A stretch of 64,000 bases of DNA, taken from Oligoflexia bacterium (lineage in GTDB: Bacteria; Bdellovibrionota; UBA1018). The stretch lies in the NCBI GenBank assembly GCA_031292385.1, contig JARLHE010000058.1, positions 1-64,000 on the forward strand, read 5' to 3'. Position numbers and translations under genes: made by a program. Below, piece by piece: positions 50,869 to 59,640 of the stretch. How positions within the stretch are numbered: the first letter of the stretch is position 1; each line of letters begins with the position of its first letter. The notes below the pieces were generated by a model. It worked only from the letters and a program-made list of their open reading frames with translations. It was not told the DNA's origin and searched no databases.

Positions 50869-51047
50869 GCGTGATTTACCTTATCATGCCGATCGCGCTG
50901 CTGATGGGACTCGGGTTCCTGTTCGCCTTCGTGAGGACCACCCTCAGCGGGCAATACGACGACCTGGAAACGCCCGCACACCGAATATTGATTGACGACG
51001 AACTTTCAACTCCGCCAACGCCAAATGACAAGAAAGGCAACGCATGA
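50865..51047 (+). CDS. ccoS: cbb3 oxidase maturation protein CcoS
   Basis: 60 residues from the ATG at 50865, inside the ccoI stop. One membrane helix (VIYLIMPIALLMGLGFLFAFV), then SGQYDDLETPAHRILIDDE, the classical CcoS sequence (F.W...SGQYDDL..P..RIL.DD). CcoS is needed for cofactor insertion in cbb3 oxidases. Its end overlaps the ccoNO start by four bases. Confidence 0.92.
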   Translation: MSVIYLIMPIALLMGLGFLFAFVRTTLSGQYDDLETPAHRILIDDELSTPPTPNDKKGNA

Positions 51048-53191
51048 ACCAACCAGAGAAAGCACAAGAGTTCGACTCATTTTCCTACGACGACGATATC
51101 GTCAAAAAATTCGTCCACGCCACCCTCATCTGGGGCTTTATCGCCATGCTCGCGGGAGTGTTCATCGCCTCCCAGCTGGCCAACTGGCGATTGAATCTGG
51201 GTTTGCCATGGATCACTTTCGGCCGTCTCCGGCCCGTGCATACCAACGGGGCGATTTTCGCTTTCGCCGGCAACGCGGTCTTCGCGGGCGTCTATTACTC
51301 GATGCAAAGATTGCTCAAGACCCGGATGTATTCGGACCTCCTGAGCCGAGTCCACTTCTGGGGCTGGCAACTCATCATCGTCGCCGCCGCGATCACTCTG
51401 CCTCTGGGCTATACGGTCGGTAAAGAATACGCCGAGCTCGAATGGCCGATCGCGTTCGCGATCAATGTCATCTGGGTGATCTTCGCTTTCAATTTCTTCA
51501 AGACCATTCAAATCCGGCGCGAGAGACACATCTACGTCGCCATCTGGTTTTACATCGCCACCATCCTGACCACCGCCCTTCTGCATGTGCTCAACACCAT
51601 CCAAATCCCGGTCTCGATGTGGAAGAGCTACCCGATTTACTCCGGCGTGCAGGACGCGCTGGTTCAGTGGTGGTACGGCCACAACGCGGTCGCCTTCGTC
51701 TTGACCACCCCGTTCCTGGGCCTCATGTACTACTTTTTGCCGAAAGCCGCGGATCGCCCGGTCTACAGCTACCGCCTGTCGATCGTGCACTTCTGGTCGC
51801 TGGTTTTCATCTATATCTGGGCCGGCCCGCATCACCTTCTGTACACCGCGCTGCCGGAGTGGGCGCAAACCCTCGGCATGATCTTCAGCATCATGCTGAT
51901 CGCGCCGAGCTGGGGCGGCATGATCAACGGCTTACTCACCTTGCGAGGCGCGTGGAACCGCGTACGAACCGAGCCTATCCTCAAATTCTTCGTCGCCGGC
52001 CTGACCTTTTACGGGATGGCGACCCTCGAGGGTCCCTTGCTTTCGATCAAATCGATCAGTGCGGTCGGCCATTACACCGACTGGATCATCGGTCACGTCC
52101 ACGGCGGTACCTTGGGCTGGAACGGTTTTATCACCTTCGCGATGGTCTACTGGCTCGTGCCGAGACTTTGGAACACGAAACTTTACAGCGAGAAGCTGGC
52201 GAATCTGCACTTCTGGGTCGGGTTCCTGGGTACCCTGACCTATGTCATCTCGATGTGGACGGCGGGTATCACGCAAGGCTTGATGTGGCGGGCGATCGAC
52301 GCGTCCGGCAAGCTCGTCTATCCGGACTTTATCGAGACGGTCACGCGGATCGTCCCGCTCTACTACGTTCGCGCCGTCGGCGGAGCGCTCTATCTCTCCG
52401 GCTTCGTGATCATGCTCTACAATATTTACCGAACGATCGCGCTGGCGCCGAAAGAGGTCGAACCGGTCGTGGTTCGTGCCCCGAAACTGCTCGAACCGAC
52501 GTTCGAAATGCTGGGCCGCAAACCTCACCGGATCCTCGAAGGGCTTCCAGGCTTGTTTGCCGTGCTGAGCTTCGTAGCGGTCGCGGTGGGTACTTTCATC
52601 GAACTGACGCCCGCCGTGCTTTCCTCGGACTACGTCGCGGTGAATCCGGCGGTCAAGCCGTACTCCCCGCTGCAGCTCCAAGGCCGGGACATTTACGTTC
52701 GCGAAGGCTGTTATCTTTGCCACTCGCAAATGGTCCGTCCGCTGATTTCGGAGACTCTGCGCTATGGCAGCTACTCGCGAGCCGAGGAATCGGTCTACGA
52801 TCGCCCGTTCCAATGGGGATCGAAGCGTACCGGTCCCGACCTGGCGCGAGTCGGCGGCAAATATCCCGACCTCTGGCATTATCGCCACATGATGGATCCG
52901 CGCGACGTGACGCCGGATTCGATCATGCCGATCTATCCTTGGCTCTACCGGGACAAGATCGACTTTGACGTGCTGAAGAAGAAACTTCAGGTCATGAAAT
53001 CCCTGGGCGTCCCCTACACCGACGACGAGGTGGAGCATGCGAGCGACCTCGCGCATGAAGAGGCGCATCGGATCGCTTCCGGGCTCGTTGCCCAAGGCGT
53101 GCCGGCGGACACCGAAGACAAGGACATCATCGCCTTGATCGCTTATCTCCAGCGCCTCGGCGCGGACTTCAAGAAAGGACTCATCCAATGA
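51044..53191 (+). CDS. ccoNO: cbb3-type cytochrome c oxidase, fused subunits I and II (CcoN-CcoO)
   Basis: 715 residues in one reading frame. The first ~480 are CcoN: 12 or more helices, heme/CuB histidines in RPVHTNGAIFAF, WYGHNAVAFVLTTPF, AGPHHLLY and GHVHGGTLGWNGF. The last ~200 are CcoO: a membrane anchor (GLFAVLSFVAVAVGTFIEL), heme site CYLCHSQMVRP near 550, then SKRTGPDLARVGGKYPDLWHYRHMMDPR and SIMPIYPWL. CcoN and CcoO are normally two genes; fusions are known in some bacterial groups. This is the high-affinity oxygen-reducing, proton-pumping core. Confidence 0.95.
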   Translation: MNQPEKAQEFDSFSYDDDIVKKFVHATLIWGFIAMLAGVFIASQLANWRLNLGLPWITFGRLRPVHTNGAIFAFAGNAVFAGVYYSMQRLLKTRMYSDLLSRVHFWGWQLIIVAAAITLPLGYTVGKEYAELEWPIAFAINVIWVIFAFNFFKTIQIRRERHIYVAIWFYIATILTTALLHVLNTIQIPVSMWKSYPIYSGVQDALVQWWYGHNAVAFVLTTPFLGLMYYFLPKAADRPVYSYRLSIVHFWSLVFIYIWAGPHHLLYTALPEWAQTLGMIFSIMLIAPSWGGMINGLLTLRGAWNRVRTEPILKFFVAGLTFYGMATLEGPLLSIKSISAVGHYTDWIIGHVHGGTLGWNGFITFAMVYWLVPRLWNTKLYSEKLANLHFWVGFLGTLTYVISMWTAGITQGLMWRAIDASGKLVYPDFIETVTRIVPLYYVRAVGGALYLSGFVIMLYNIYRTIALAPKEVEPVVVRAPKLLEPTFEMLGRKPHRILEGLPGLFAVLSFVAVAVGTFIELTPAVLSSDYVAVNPAVKPYSPLQLQGRDIYVREGCYLCHSQMVRPLISETLRYGSYSRAEESVYDRPFQWGSKRTGPDLARVGGKYPDLWHYRHMMDPRDVTPDSIMPIYPWLYRDKIDFDVLKKKLQVMKSLGVPYTDDEVEHASDLAHEEAHRIASGLVAQGVPADTEDKDIIALIAYLQRLGADFKKGLIQ

Positions 53192-53382
53192 ACGTGATCC
53201 GCGATGTCTTAGCGGCGCATTACCAGCTGCCCATGCTGTCATGCGTCGGGTTGCTCTTGTTCATGGGAGTTTTCACCGGAACGATCGCCTGGATTTTCCG
53301 GTCCGGAAGCCGCGAAGTTTACTCGCGGCTGAGTGACCTGCCTCTTCAAGACCATCATCAAGACGGAGAAACCCAGTCATGA
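53188..53382 (+). CDS. ccoQ: CcoQ-like small subunit
   Basis: 64 residues, one membrane helix (PMLSCVGLLLFMGVFTGTIAWIF) and a short cytoplasmic tail ending HHQDGETQS. Its size, place between CcoO and CcoP and helix plan fit CcoQ (FixQ), which stabilises the complex. Overlaps both neighbours by four bases. Confidence 0.75.
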   Translation: MNVIRDVLAAHYQLPMLSCVGLLLFMGVFTGTIAWIFRSGSREVYSRLSDLPLQDHHQDGETQS

Positions 53383-53951
53383 CCCAGAAAGACGACGAAC
53401 AAAAAAATCTGACCGATCATGAGTATGACGGAATCCGGGAATACGATTATCAGCTGCCGACTTGGTGGCTGAACCTCTTTTACGCCTCGATCGTTTTCGC
53501 GGCGGGGTATTTCATCTGGTACCAATGGATGGATGGACGATCGATCCAAGAGGAGTATCAGGCCGAGAAAGCCAAACTCGACATCATCCTCGCCAATGAG
53601 GCCAGCAAGAGCGCGACTGTTTCCGAAGCCGATCTGCTCGCGCTGGTCAAAGAGCCCGCGCAGATCAAAGCCGGCAAGGAGGTCTTCCAAAACCGCTGCG
53701 CCGTTTGCCACGGAGCCCAGGGCCAGGGGCTGATCGGCCCCAATCTGACGGATGAATATTGGTTGCATGGCGGAAAGCTCGCGCAAATCGCCCAGACCGT
53801 CACGAACGGCATACCGGAAAAGGGAATGCCGCCTTGGGGCCCCTTGCTCACGCCCCAGCAGATCCACTCGGTGGTTGCCTATATCCGTTCGATCCGCGGA
53901 TCCAATCCGCCGAATGCCAAAGCCGCGCAGGGCGAGCTGTACAAGGAGTAA
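53379..53951 (+). CDS. ccoP: cbb3 oxidase subunit CcoP, monoheme form
   Basis: 190 residues. The N-terminus DHEYDGIREYDYQLPTWWLNLFY is the standard CcoP start (GI.E.DN.LP.WW...F), then one membrane helix and one cytochrome c domain (CAVCHGAQGQGLIGPNL, Met in KGMPPWG). Common CcoP proteins have two heme domains and about 300 residues. Here one domain is missing, as in some other lineages. It takes electrons from soluble cytochrome c or HiPIP and passes them to CcoO. Confidence 0.92.
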   Translation: MTQKDDEQKNLTDHEYDGIREYDYQLPTWWLNLFYASIVFAAGYFIWYQWMDGRSIQEEYQAEKAKLDIILANEASKSATVSEADLLALVKEPAQIKAGKEVFQNRCAVCHGAQGQGLIGPNLTDEYWLHGGKLAQIAQTVTNGIPEKGMPPWGPLLTPQQIHSVVAYIRSIRGSNPPNAKAAQGELYKE

Positions 53952-53957
53952 GTTCCC

Positions 53958-55382
53958 ATGGCTGATCGAGAATTACCGATCGCGAGACTGGCCACAACTG
54001 ACGACGACGGGCATCGCATCTGGCTTTATCCGGCCGATGTGAAGGGCTTCTTTCGCCGTCGGCGGACCGCGCTGCAAGCGATCCTAATTCTCGTTTTTCT
54101 CGCTTTGCCATGGCTTCGGATCGGAGGACACCAGGCATTGCTGCTGGATGTGCCGAACCGGAGGTTTGCGATCTTCGGCATCACCTTCTGGGCGCACGAC
54201 GCCCCGATGCTGATTTTCGTCGCGGGCGGCGCCGCGATGACCCTGGCATTTGTCACGGCGATCTGGGGACGGGCCTGGTGCGGTTGGGCCTGCCCTCAGA
54301 CCGTTTTCATCGATTCGGTCTTCAGAAGAATCGAAAATTGGATCGAAGGCGACGCAGTGACGAGAAGACGACTCGATGAGGCGCCGTGGAGCCTCCCGAA
54401 GTTCGCTCGAAAGGCGCTGAAGTGGTCGCTGTTCGGCTCGATTTCGTTGGTCTTGAGCCATAGTTTCCTTGCCTATTTCGTCGGCACGGCAGCGCTCGAG
54501 AAAATGGTCGCGAGCGCGCCGTCGGACAATCCCGGCAGCTTTCTTTTCATGGCGCTTTTCACCGGCGCGGTGCTTTTTGATTTCGGATGGTTTCGCGAGC
54601 AATTCTGCACCATCGTCTGCCCGTACGGCCGTTTTCAATCCGTCCTGATGGATGATCAATCGGTCGCGGTGGTGTACGACGCCCGTCGCGGGGAACCGCG
54701 CAGAGGCACATCCGCTGGAGGGCCTCAAGGCGATTGCGTGAACTGCTACCGCTGCGTGCAGGTTTGCCCCACGGGGATCGACATCAGGCGCGGCGTGCAG
54801 CTCGAATGCATCGCCTGCACCGCCTGCATCGATGCCTGCGACGAGGTCATGCGCCGGCTGAAAAAGCCCGAAGGGCTCATTCGCTACGGCACGGCCGCGG
54901 CCCTTGCCAATCCCGGTTCCGAAAAACCGAAAAGCCTGCGCCGCTGGATTTACCTGGCTCTGCTGAGCGCATGCTTGGGCGGACTCGCGTTGACGGTTCA
55001 TGGACGGACAACGCTTGCGCTTCAGTTGATCCGCGCGCCGGAAGCCCCCTATCAGGAATTGCCCGGCGACACGCATGAGATTCTAAACCACTACAAAATG
55101 GAACTCCGTAACCAATCGTTCGACTCCCAGACCGTCGAAATCCGGGTTCCACCCGCGGAGGCCGGGCGCGGCGTGACGATCGTGGTTTCCAACCTTGCGC
55201 CAAGCCTCGGCGGAGGCGAATCCGAAAGAGCCGATCTCTTTATCCGCGTTCCCAGAAAACTTCTGACGCAAGGCAAGGGCTCGATCCACTTGGAATTCGT
55301 CGCTCGAGACGAACAGAGCCACTCTCAAGCCGCCGAATCAGTCACCGTGAAGGAGGTGCGCCTTGTCGGGCCTTATCTCTGA
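53958..55382 (+). CDS. ccoG: CcoG/FixG cytochrome c oxidase accessory protein
   Basis: 474 residues. Several membrane helices, then two 4Fe-4S sites: CVNCYRCVQVCPTGID and CIACTACIDACDEVM, plus WCGWACPQTVFIDSVFRRIE and REQFCTIVCPYGRFQS. The C-terminal Ig-like domain (about 370-470) is normal for CcoG. CcoG helps reduce copper during cbb3 assembly. It lies seven bases after ccoP. The usual next gene, ccoH (fixH), is missing here, and the SafE-like gene follows directly. Confidence 0.93.
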   Translation: MADRELPIARLATTDDDGHRIWLYPADVKGFFRRRRTALQAILILVFLALPWLRIGGHQALLLDVPNRRFAIFGITFWAHDAPMLIFVAGGAAMTLAFVTAIWGRAWCGWACPQTVFIDSVFRRIENWIEGDAVTRRRLDEAPWSLPKFARKALKWSLFGSISLVLSHSFLAYFVGTAALEKMVASAPSDNPGSFLFMALFTGAVLFDFGWFREQFCTIVCPYGRFQSVLMDDQSVAVVYDARRGEPRRGTSAGGPQGDCVNCYRCVQVCPTGIDIRRGVQLECIACTACIDACDEVMRRLKKPEGLIRYGTAAALANPGSEKPKSLRRWIYLALLSACLGGLALTVHGRTTLALQLIRAPEAPYQELPGDTHEILNHYKMELRNQSFDSQTVEIRVPPAEAGRGVTIVVSNLAPSLGGGESERADLFIRVPRKLLTQGKGSIHLEFVARDEQSHSQAAESVTVKEVRLVGPYL

Positions 55383-56100
55383 GCTGGTCAACTCACGGAG
55401 CTTCGTGCCGCTTGCGGTTATGGTCGCAAGTCTAGCCGGAAGCGGACATTGCGTGGCCATGTGCGGCGGGCTCGTTGCGGCGACGACCCGCTCCGGCAAG
55501 GACGTCATTCAGTACCATTTAGGGCGGCTGACGGGATATCTGGCCTTAGGAGCTCTCGCCGGCGAACTGGGAGCGCAGCTTTTTGTTGATACCACGTCGG
55601 GTATGCTTTCCTGGGTTCCCGCGGTTCTGATCGGGGCTTTGCTCATCAACATGGGAATCCAAACATGGCATGGGGGCGGGCGCGCTCCGCACTTCGGGTC
55701 TTTCGTATGGCTACCGAGAAGTGTTTTTATGCGCCTCTTCAATCCTGCCCTTTCGCGCACCTCAAGCGGCTCACCCTTCCAAGCCGCGCGCGCCGGGTTG
55801 CTCTCCGCTCTTTTGCCCTGCGGCTGGCTCCACGCGTTCGTTCTCGGCGCGACCACCTTGAGAAGCCCCGTTGCCGGGGCCGGTTTTCTTTTGATGTTTT
55901 GGCTTGGGACTTTGCCCGCCCTTGCCGCGGCCCCGTGGCTCGTCCGGAGATGGCTGACGCCGATTTTCACCCGCGTTCCGCGGCTTTCGTCCGCGCTTCT
56001 CATCCTTGCCGGCTTCATCTGCATCGGAATGAAGCTGGCGCCCCTCGCCGAAAATGGCCATGCCAAAGTCAGCGCGCCGGCGGACGTGATTTGTCATTAA
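55363..56100 (+). CDS. SafE/DsbD-like membrane protein of the cco cluster
   Basis: 245 residues from TTG at 55363 with AAGGAGG before it; it overlaps ccoG by 20 bases. Six membrane helices with the family sequences SLAGSGHCVAMCGGLVAA (two Cys flanking the first helix) and LSALLPCGWLHAFVLGA. This sulfite-exporter TauE/SafE-type protein is usual at the end of cco clusters and is thought to serve copper or thiol transfer in oxidase assembly. The exact role is not known. Confidence 0.82.
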   Translation: MSGLISELVNSRSFVPLAVMVASLAGSGHCVAMCGGLVAATTRSGKDVIQYHLGRLTGYLALGALAGELGAQLFVDTTSGMLSWVPAVLIGALLINMGIQTWHGGGRAPHFGSFVWLPRSVFMRLFNPALSRTSSGSPFQAARAGLLSALLPCGWLHAFVLGATTLRSPVAGAGFLLMFWLGTLPALAAAPWLVRRWLTPIFTRVPRLSSALLILAGFICIGMKLAPLAENGHAKVSAPADVICH

Positions 56101-56125
56101 TGCCGCTTTCGAATAAAACTGTTTC

Positions 56126-57499
56126 ATGTGGACGATTCAGTACCTTCTTTCGATCTCCAGCTTTCTTCTCGGGATCTTTCTCATTTCACAGGTTTTGCGC
56201 CAGCGCCGGGCTCCCGGAAGCACTCTGGCTTGGCTACTGACCATTATCCTGGTTCCGCATATCGGCATTCCTCTCTATATTTTCCTGGGCTTTCGAAAAA
56301 TCAGATCTCCTCAATGGGAAAAACGGGCCGTCTACGCCCCGGTCCCTTACCCGCTCACTCCGTCCGCCGTCACGTCTTCGGAGCGACTCTTGCTCGCATC
56401 GGGAGTTCCCAACCCCTCCTCCGGCAATCAACTCGCCTTTTTGGACACCGGCGAAACCGCGTTTAAAGTCCTGATGGAGCTCATCCGCGGGGCGAGAAAG
56501 CAAATTCACATCACGACCTTCATTTTAAAACTCGATCCGGTCGGAAAAGAAATCATGGCCGCGCTCGAAGCCAAGGCCCGCTCGGGCGTGCAAGTTCGGC
56601 TGCTGCTCGACGGATTCGGGTCGTTTTGGACCCTGAAATTCCGGCTGAAGTCCTTCATTCGGGCCGGCGGCCGAATGTCCTTCTTCCTTCCGATCATCCA
56701 TATTCCGTTCTTCGGGCACTCCAATCTGCGAAACCACCGAAAACTTGTTCTCGTGGACGGACGCGATGGGATTTTAGGCGGGATGAATCTCGCTCGTGAA
56801 TACATGGGTTCCGATCACTACCGCCAGCGATGGGTCGATCTGTCCGTCCATGTTTGCGGCCCGGGCGTCCAGGATCTCGAAGCTCTCTTCATCGAGGATT
56901 GGGAGTTCGCGGCAAAAGAGAAGCTCCCCCCGCGCACCGACATTCCTCTGGACTTGCCAGGAAGCGAAACCGTCCAGGTCGTGGCGAGCGGGCCCGACGT
57001 TCCGGGCGACCCGCTCTATGACTCGATCGCCTCCGCGATCTTCGCCGCGAAAACCCGAGTCTGGATCGCGACCCCTTATTTCATCCCGGATGAGACCCTC
57101 TCCAAGGCACTGGAAATCGCCGCGAAGAAAGGAGTCGACGTGAAAATCATCCTGCCGAAACGCTCGAACCATCCTTTAACCGATCTCTGTCGGGGGAGCT
57201 ATCTGCGACAAGTCGAACGCGCCGGCGGACATATCTTCTACTTCCCCGACAAAATGATGCACGGCAAGGCCATCATCATTGACGATCTCTTTGCGATCGT
57301 GGGCTCGGCCAACTTCGATATGAGAAGCCTGCTCCTGAATTACGAGCTCGGCTTATTCCTGTATTCGGCCGACAGCCTAATCAAGATCAGCCACTGGTTC
57401 GAGGCCTTACGCAAACGGTGCGTACAGGAGCCGCTCCAGCAGGGATGGTACTCGGACTTCGTCGAGGGAATCGGCCGTATCCTCGGTCCCATGCTGTAG
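56126..57499 (+). CDS. cls: cardiolipin synthase (phospholipase D family)
   Basis: 457 residues. Two N-terminal membrane helices (PLDN part, about 1-55), then two HKD motifs: HRKLVLVDGRDGILGGMN and HGKAIIIDDLFAIVGSANFDMRS. Length and plan are those of ClsA-type enzymes, which join two phosphatidylglycerol molecules. It begins 25 bases after the SafE-like gene and might be co-transcribed, but the C-terminal half fits no respiratory function. Convergent with the next gene, with a long hairpin between. Confidence 0.9.
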   Translation: MWTIQYLLSISSFLLGIFLISQVLRQRRAPGSTLAWLLTIILVPHIGIPLYIFLGFRKIRSPQWEKRAVYAPVPYPLTPSAVTSSERLLLASGVPNPSSGNQLAFLDTGETAFKVLMELIRGARKQIHITTFILKLDPVGKEIMAALEAKARSGVQVRLLLDGFGSFWTLKFRLKSFIRAGGRMSFFLPIIHIPFFGHSNLRNHRKLVLVDGRDGILGGMNLAREYMGSDHYRQRWVDLSVHVCGPGVQDLEALFIEDWEFAAKEKLPPRTDIPLDLPGSETVQVVASGPDVPGDPLYDSIASAIFAAKTRVWIATPYFIPDETLSKALEIAAKKGVDVKIILPKRSNHPLTDLCRGSYLRQVERAGGHIFYFPDKMMHGKAIIIDDLFAIVGSANFDMRSLLLNYELGLFLYSADSLIKISHWFEALRKRCVQEPLQQGWYSDFVEGIGRILGPML

Positions 57500-57506
57500 A
57501 CCGTAG

Positions 57507-57543
57507 GATGACGCCTTAAACGTCCTACGTTTAAGGCGTCATC
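57507..57543. terminator. long hairpin between convergent genes
   Basis: Two 16-base perfect arms (57507-57522 and 57528-57543) around TCCTA. The right arm holds the last codons of the convergent gene at 57531. No T-run follows on either strand, so it may be a bidirectional terminator or a mRNA end protector. Confidence 0.6.
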
Positions 57544-58793
57544 CCCCACATTTGCATGCCCCCCAGCTGCAGGAATATCTTTCCGCTCCACGGGTTGCCG
57601 CCGTATGCGCCGATAAAATCTCCGGGCACAAAATCTTTCGTGACCGAGCCGCCCAATCCGAGCTCGATGCCGTCGCCCTGTTCGTCAAAATGAATCGACG
57701 CCATTCGATGCGTATAGCCCAGCGTCGCCGCGGCCACCCACTGCCCGTCATTGGGATGAAGCGCGCCCGGGATTTCGAGCTCGGCCGAAGTCCGCTGCAA
57801 AACCTCGAACCGCCCCCAAATTCTGGGACGATCGCCTTTCAACAGAAATTCCTCTCCGAACGACGACAAAACCGGTGCGGAATCGTATTGCGTCACTGCC
57901 CCGTAAATCAGGGTGTTATAGAAACTCCACTCGGCGCCGAAAGATACCTGCGAGTAAACCGACGCCGAATAACGGTTCTCGAAGAGCACGCTCGGCTGAT
58001 CCGGCTCGGGCGAATCGACGCGCGCCGCCGAAACCATCGCCGACCAACCCGGAAACAAATCCTCGATCAAACGAACCGAAACCGAATCGGGTACGCCGAT
58101 CGGCAGGTCCACGTTCTCGGGTTCGGGCTCCGCGCCATGGTAGGTGGAAAGCTCGATTCGCGTCTTGTCGAGCTTGATCGAAGCTCCAATTACCGTGCTC
58201 GAAATATGTCCCACATCCTGCCCGATATGGTGGCCCAGCGGAACATCCGGATTGGCCATTCCCGTCACCCGATGCATAAAAGCGACCGGTCCATCCGTCG
58301 CCTCGCCTCGAGGGGCGAAAAAAACTTTCAAGTAATTCCGATCAGCCCCCAAAGCGATCGTATCCGATAGCGTCAGCCCCATGATGGGCGAACTATGCGG
58401 ATGCTGGGCATCGATGAACGGAACGCCTTGCTGATTGGTTTCGCCGATTTGCAAAAACTGCGGATAGCCTTGATCGGGAAACGTCCACTTCTCCGCCGTT
58501 GCCATCACATCCACGTTCAGATAATGGCGATCTCCGATGCTCGTTCCGAGATCGCCCATCACCATACTGGTCGAAGCATAGGCGTCACGGCCGCGCGGCC
58601 CCTCCTCCCAGATCCGGGTACCGAAAACATTCCCGTGAAGCATAGCCATGCTCATGGGCATCCCCGCCATCGGATAAGGCATGCACATTCCCATCGCCGG
58701 GTCCCAGACGCTCATTTCCGAACAGCCGGCTTGAGCCAGCCTCGCCAGCAAAAGGCCGCCAAGCAGGCCCAGACCGATTCCGCTTTTTCTCAT
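57531..58793 (-). CDS. outer-membrane-type protein, unknown function
   Basis: 420 residues, signal peptide about 1-22 (ends RLAQAG). A Met-rich segment follows (MGMCMPYPMAGMPMSMAMLHGN, about 34-55), then many short beta strands suggesting a beta-barrel. The pattern FIDAQHPHSSPIMGLTL and PLGHHIGQDVGHISSTVIGAS is shared by uncharacterised outer-membrane proteins often found near copper-resistance genes. Met-rich stretches can bind Cu(I), so copper handling is possible but not shown. Its end sits in the hairpin next to cls. Confidence 0.68.
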   Translation of the reverse strand: MRKSGIGLGLLGGLLLARLAQAGCSEMSVWDPAMGMCMPYPMAGMPMSMAMLHGNVFGTRIWEEGPRGRDAYASTSMVMGDLGTSIGDRHYLNVDVMATAEKWTFPDQGYPQFLQIGETNQQGVPFIDAQHPHSSPIMGLTLSDTIALGADRNYLKVFFAPRGEATDGPVAFMHRVTGMANPDVPLGHHIGQDVGHISSTVIGASIKLDKTRIELSTYHGAEPEPENVDLPIGVPDSVSVRLIEDLFPGWSAMVSAARVDSPEPDQPSVLFENRYSASVYSQVSFGAEWSFYNTLIYGAVTQYDSAPVLSSFGEEFLLKGDRPRIWGRFEVLQRTSAELEIPGALHPNDGQWVAAATLGYTHRMASIHFDEQGDGIELGLGGSVTKDFVPGDFIGAYGGNPWSGKIFLQLGGMQMWGMTP

Positions 58794-58893
58794 AGGAAGG
58801 GATTACCACAGCCAGCTACCGGCCGGCCATTATTTTCCCTTTTGCAAGCAACGACTTGGACTATTTGAGTACAGAATCAATATTATAATTTTT

Positions 58894-59622
58894 ATGTTTA
58901 AAATAAAATTTACTAAGCTTTGGGCGCCCCCAACCGAAATGATTGTCATGACCCACCCATGGAAAGTTTATTTACTCCGGCGGGAGAGCGCCCTTTCCGA
59001 AAACTCCCGCTTCTACGAGGCGGCGTACGCGGCCTGGCAGTCGGTATGGAGTCCCGTGCTCAAAGAAGTCGCCGACATGGGCCAGCTCCATTCCGACCCA
59101 TTCATCCGGCAAGACGAAATTCTAACGCTATTCCGCGACGACGAAGTCGCGGCCATGACCTTTCTCACCCGCGTCGACCTGTCGAAGAAATGCTTTCAAG
59201 ACGATTCCTATTTTCAGTACTGGCCTGAGCTCGCGATCCAGAGCCTCACCCGTTACGGAACCGACGTCCTGGTTTGCAGCAACTTCACCGTGATGCCCCG
59301 GTTCCGCAAGGAATGCGAACTCCCGGTGAAAGATCTCCTGGTAGGGCTGAGCGCCCGCGCGCTCCTCGACAGCGACGCCAGCGTGATGACCGGCAACATG
59401 CGCAATACCAAAGGCCTGAACGACCTCACTTACAATTGGGGCGCGATTCCGTTGATGCGAAACGTAATCGTTCACGGGGAAGAAAGCGACTTAGTGGGAT
59501 TTTTCAGGAACACGATCAAGCTAGCCTCGCGGGAGGAACTGCTTGAACCCATGAACGACCTCTGGAACGGGCGGGAAATTATCGGCAAAGAACCGCGTGC
59601 CGCCGTTCGCCGGGCGGCTTAA
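58894..59622 (+). CDS. GNAT-fold-like acyltransferase, unknown substrate
   Basis: 242 residues if the ATG at 58894 is used; ATG at 58939 (MIVMTHPWKVY) is an alternative because TATAAT at 58884-58889 would be a -10 box too close to the first ATG. The FYEAAYAAWQSVW start, DDEVAAMTFLTRVDL strand, and LVCSNFTVMPRFRKECELPVKDLLVGLSARALLD (like GNAT motif A) suggest a GNAT fold of the LuxI/FeeM acyl-transferase kind. This is a visual match only. The next gene 18 bases on encodes an HDO-like protein, suggesting a shared small-molecule pathway. Confidence 0.55.
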   Translation: MFKIKFTKLWAPPTEMIVMTHPWKVYLLRRESALSENSRFYEAAYAAWQSVWSPVLKEVADMGQLHSDPFIRQDEILTLFRDDEVAAMTFLTRVDLSKKCFQDDSYFQYWPELAIQSLTRYGTDVLVCSNFTVMPRFRKECELPVKDLLVGLSARALLDSDASVMTGNMRNTKGLNDLTYNWGAIPLMRNVIVHGEESDLVGFFRNTIKLASREELLEPMNDLWNGREIIGKEPRAAVRRAA

Positions 59623-59640
59623 CTTTTAGGAGAGAAAAAC

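Noticed and set aside
51442..53242. Long open frames on both strands inside ccoNO (plus 51442-52968, minus 51932-53242)
   Set aside because: ccoNO accounts for the region. The alternative products are Arg/Pro/His-rich or Asp/Arg-rich with no domains.
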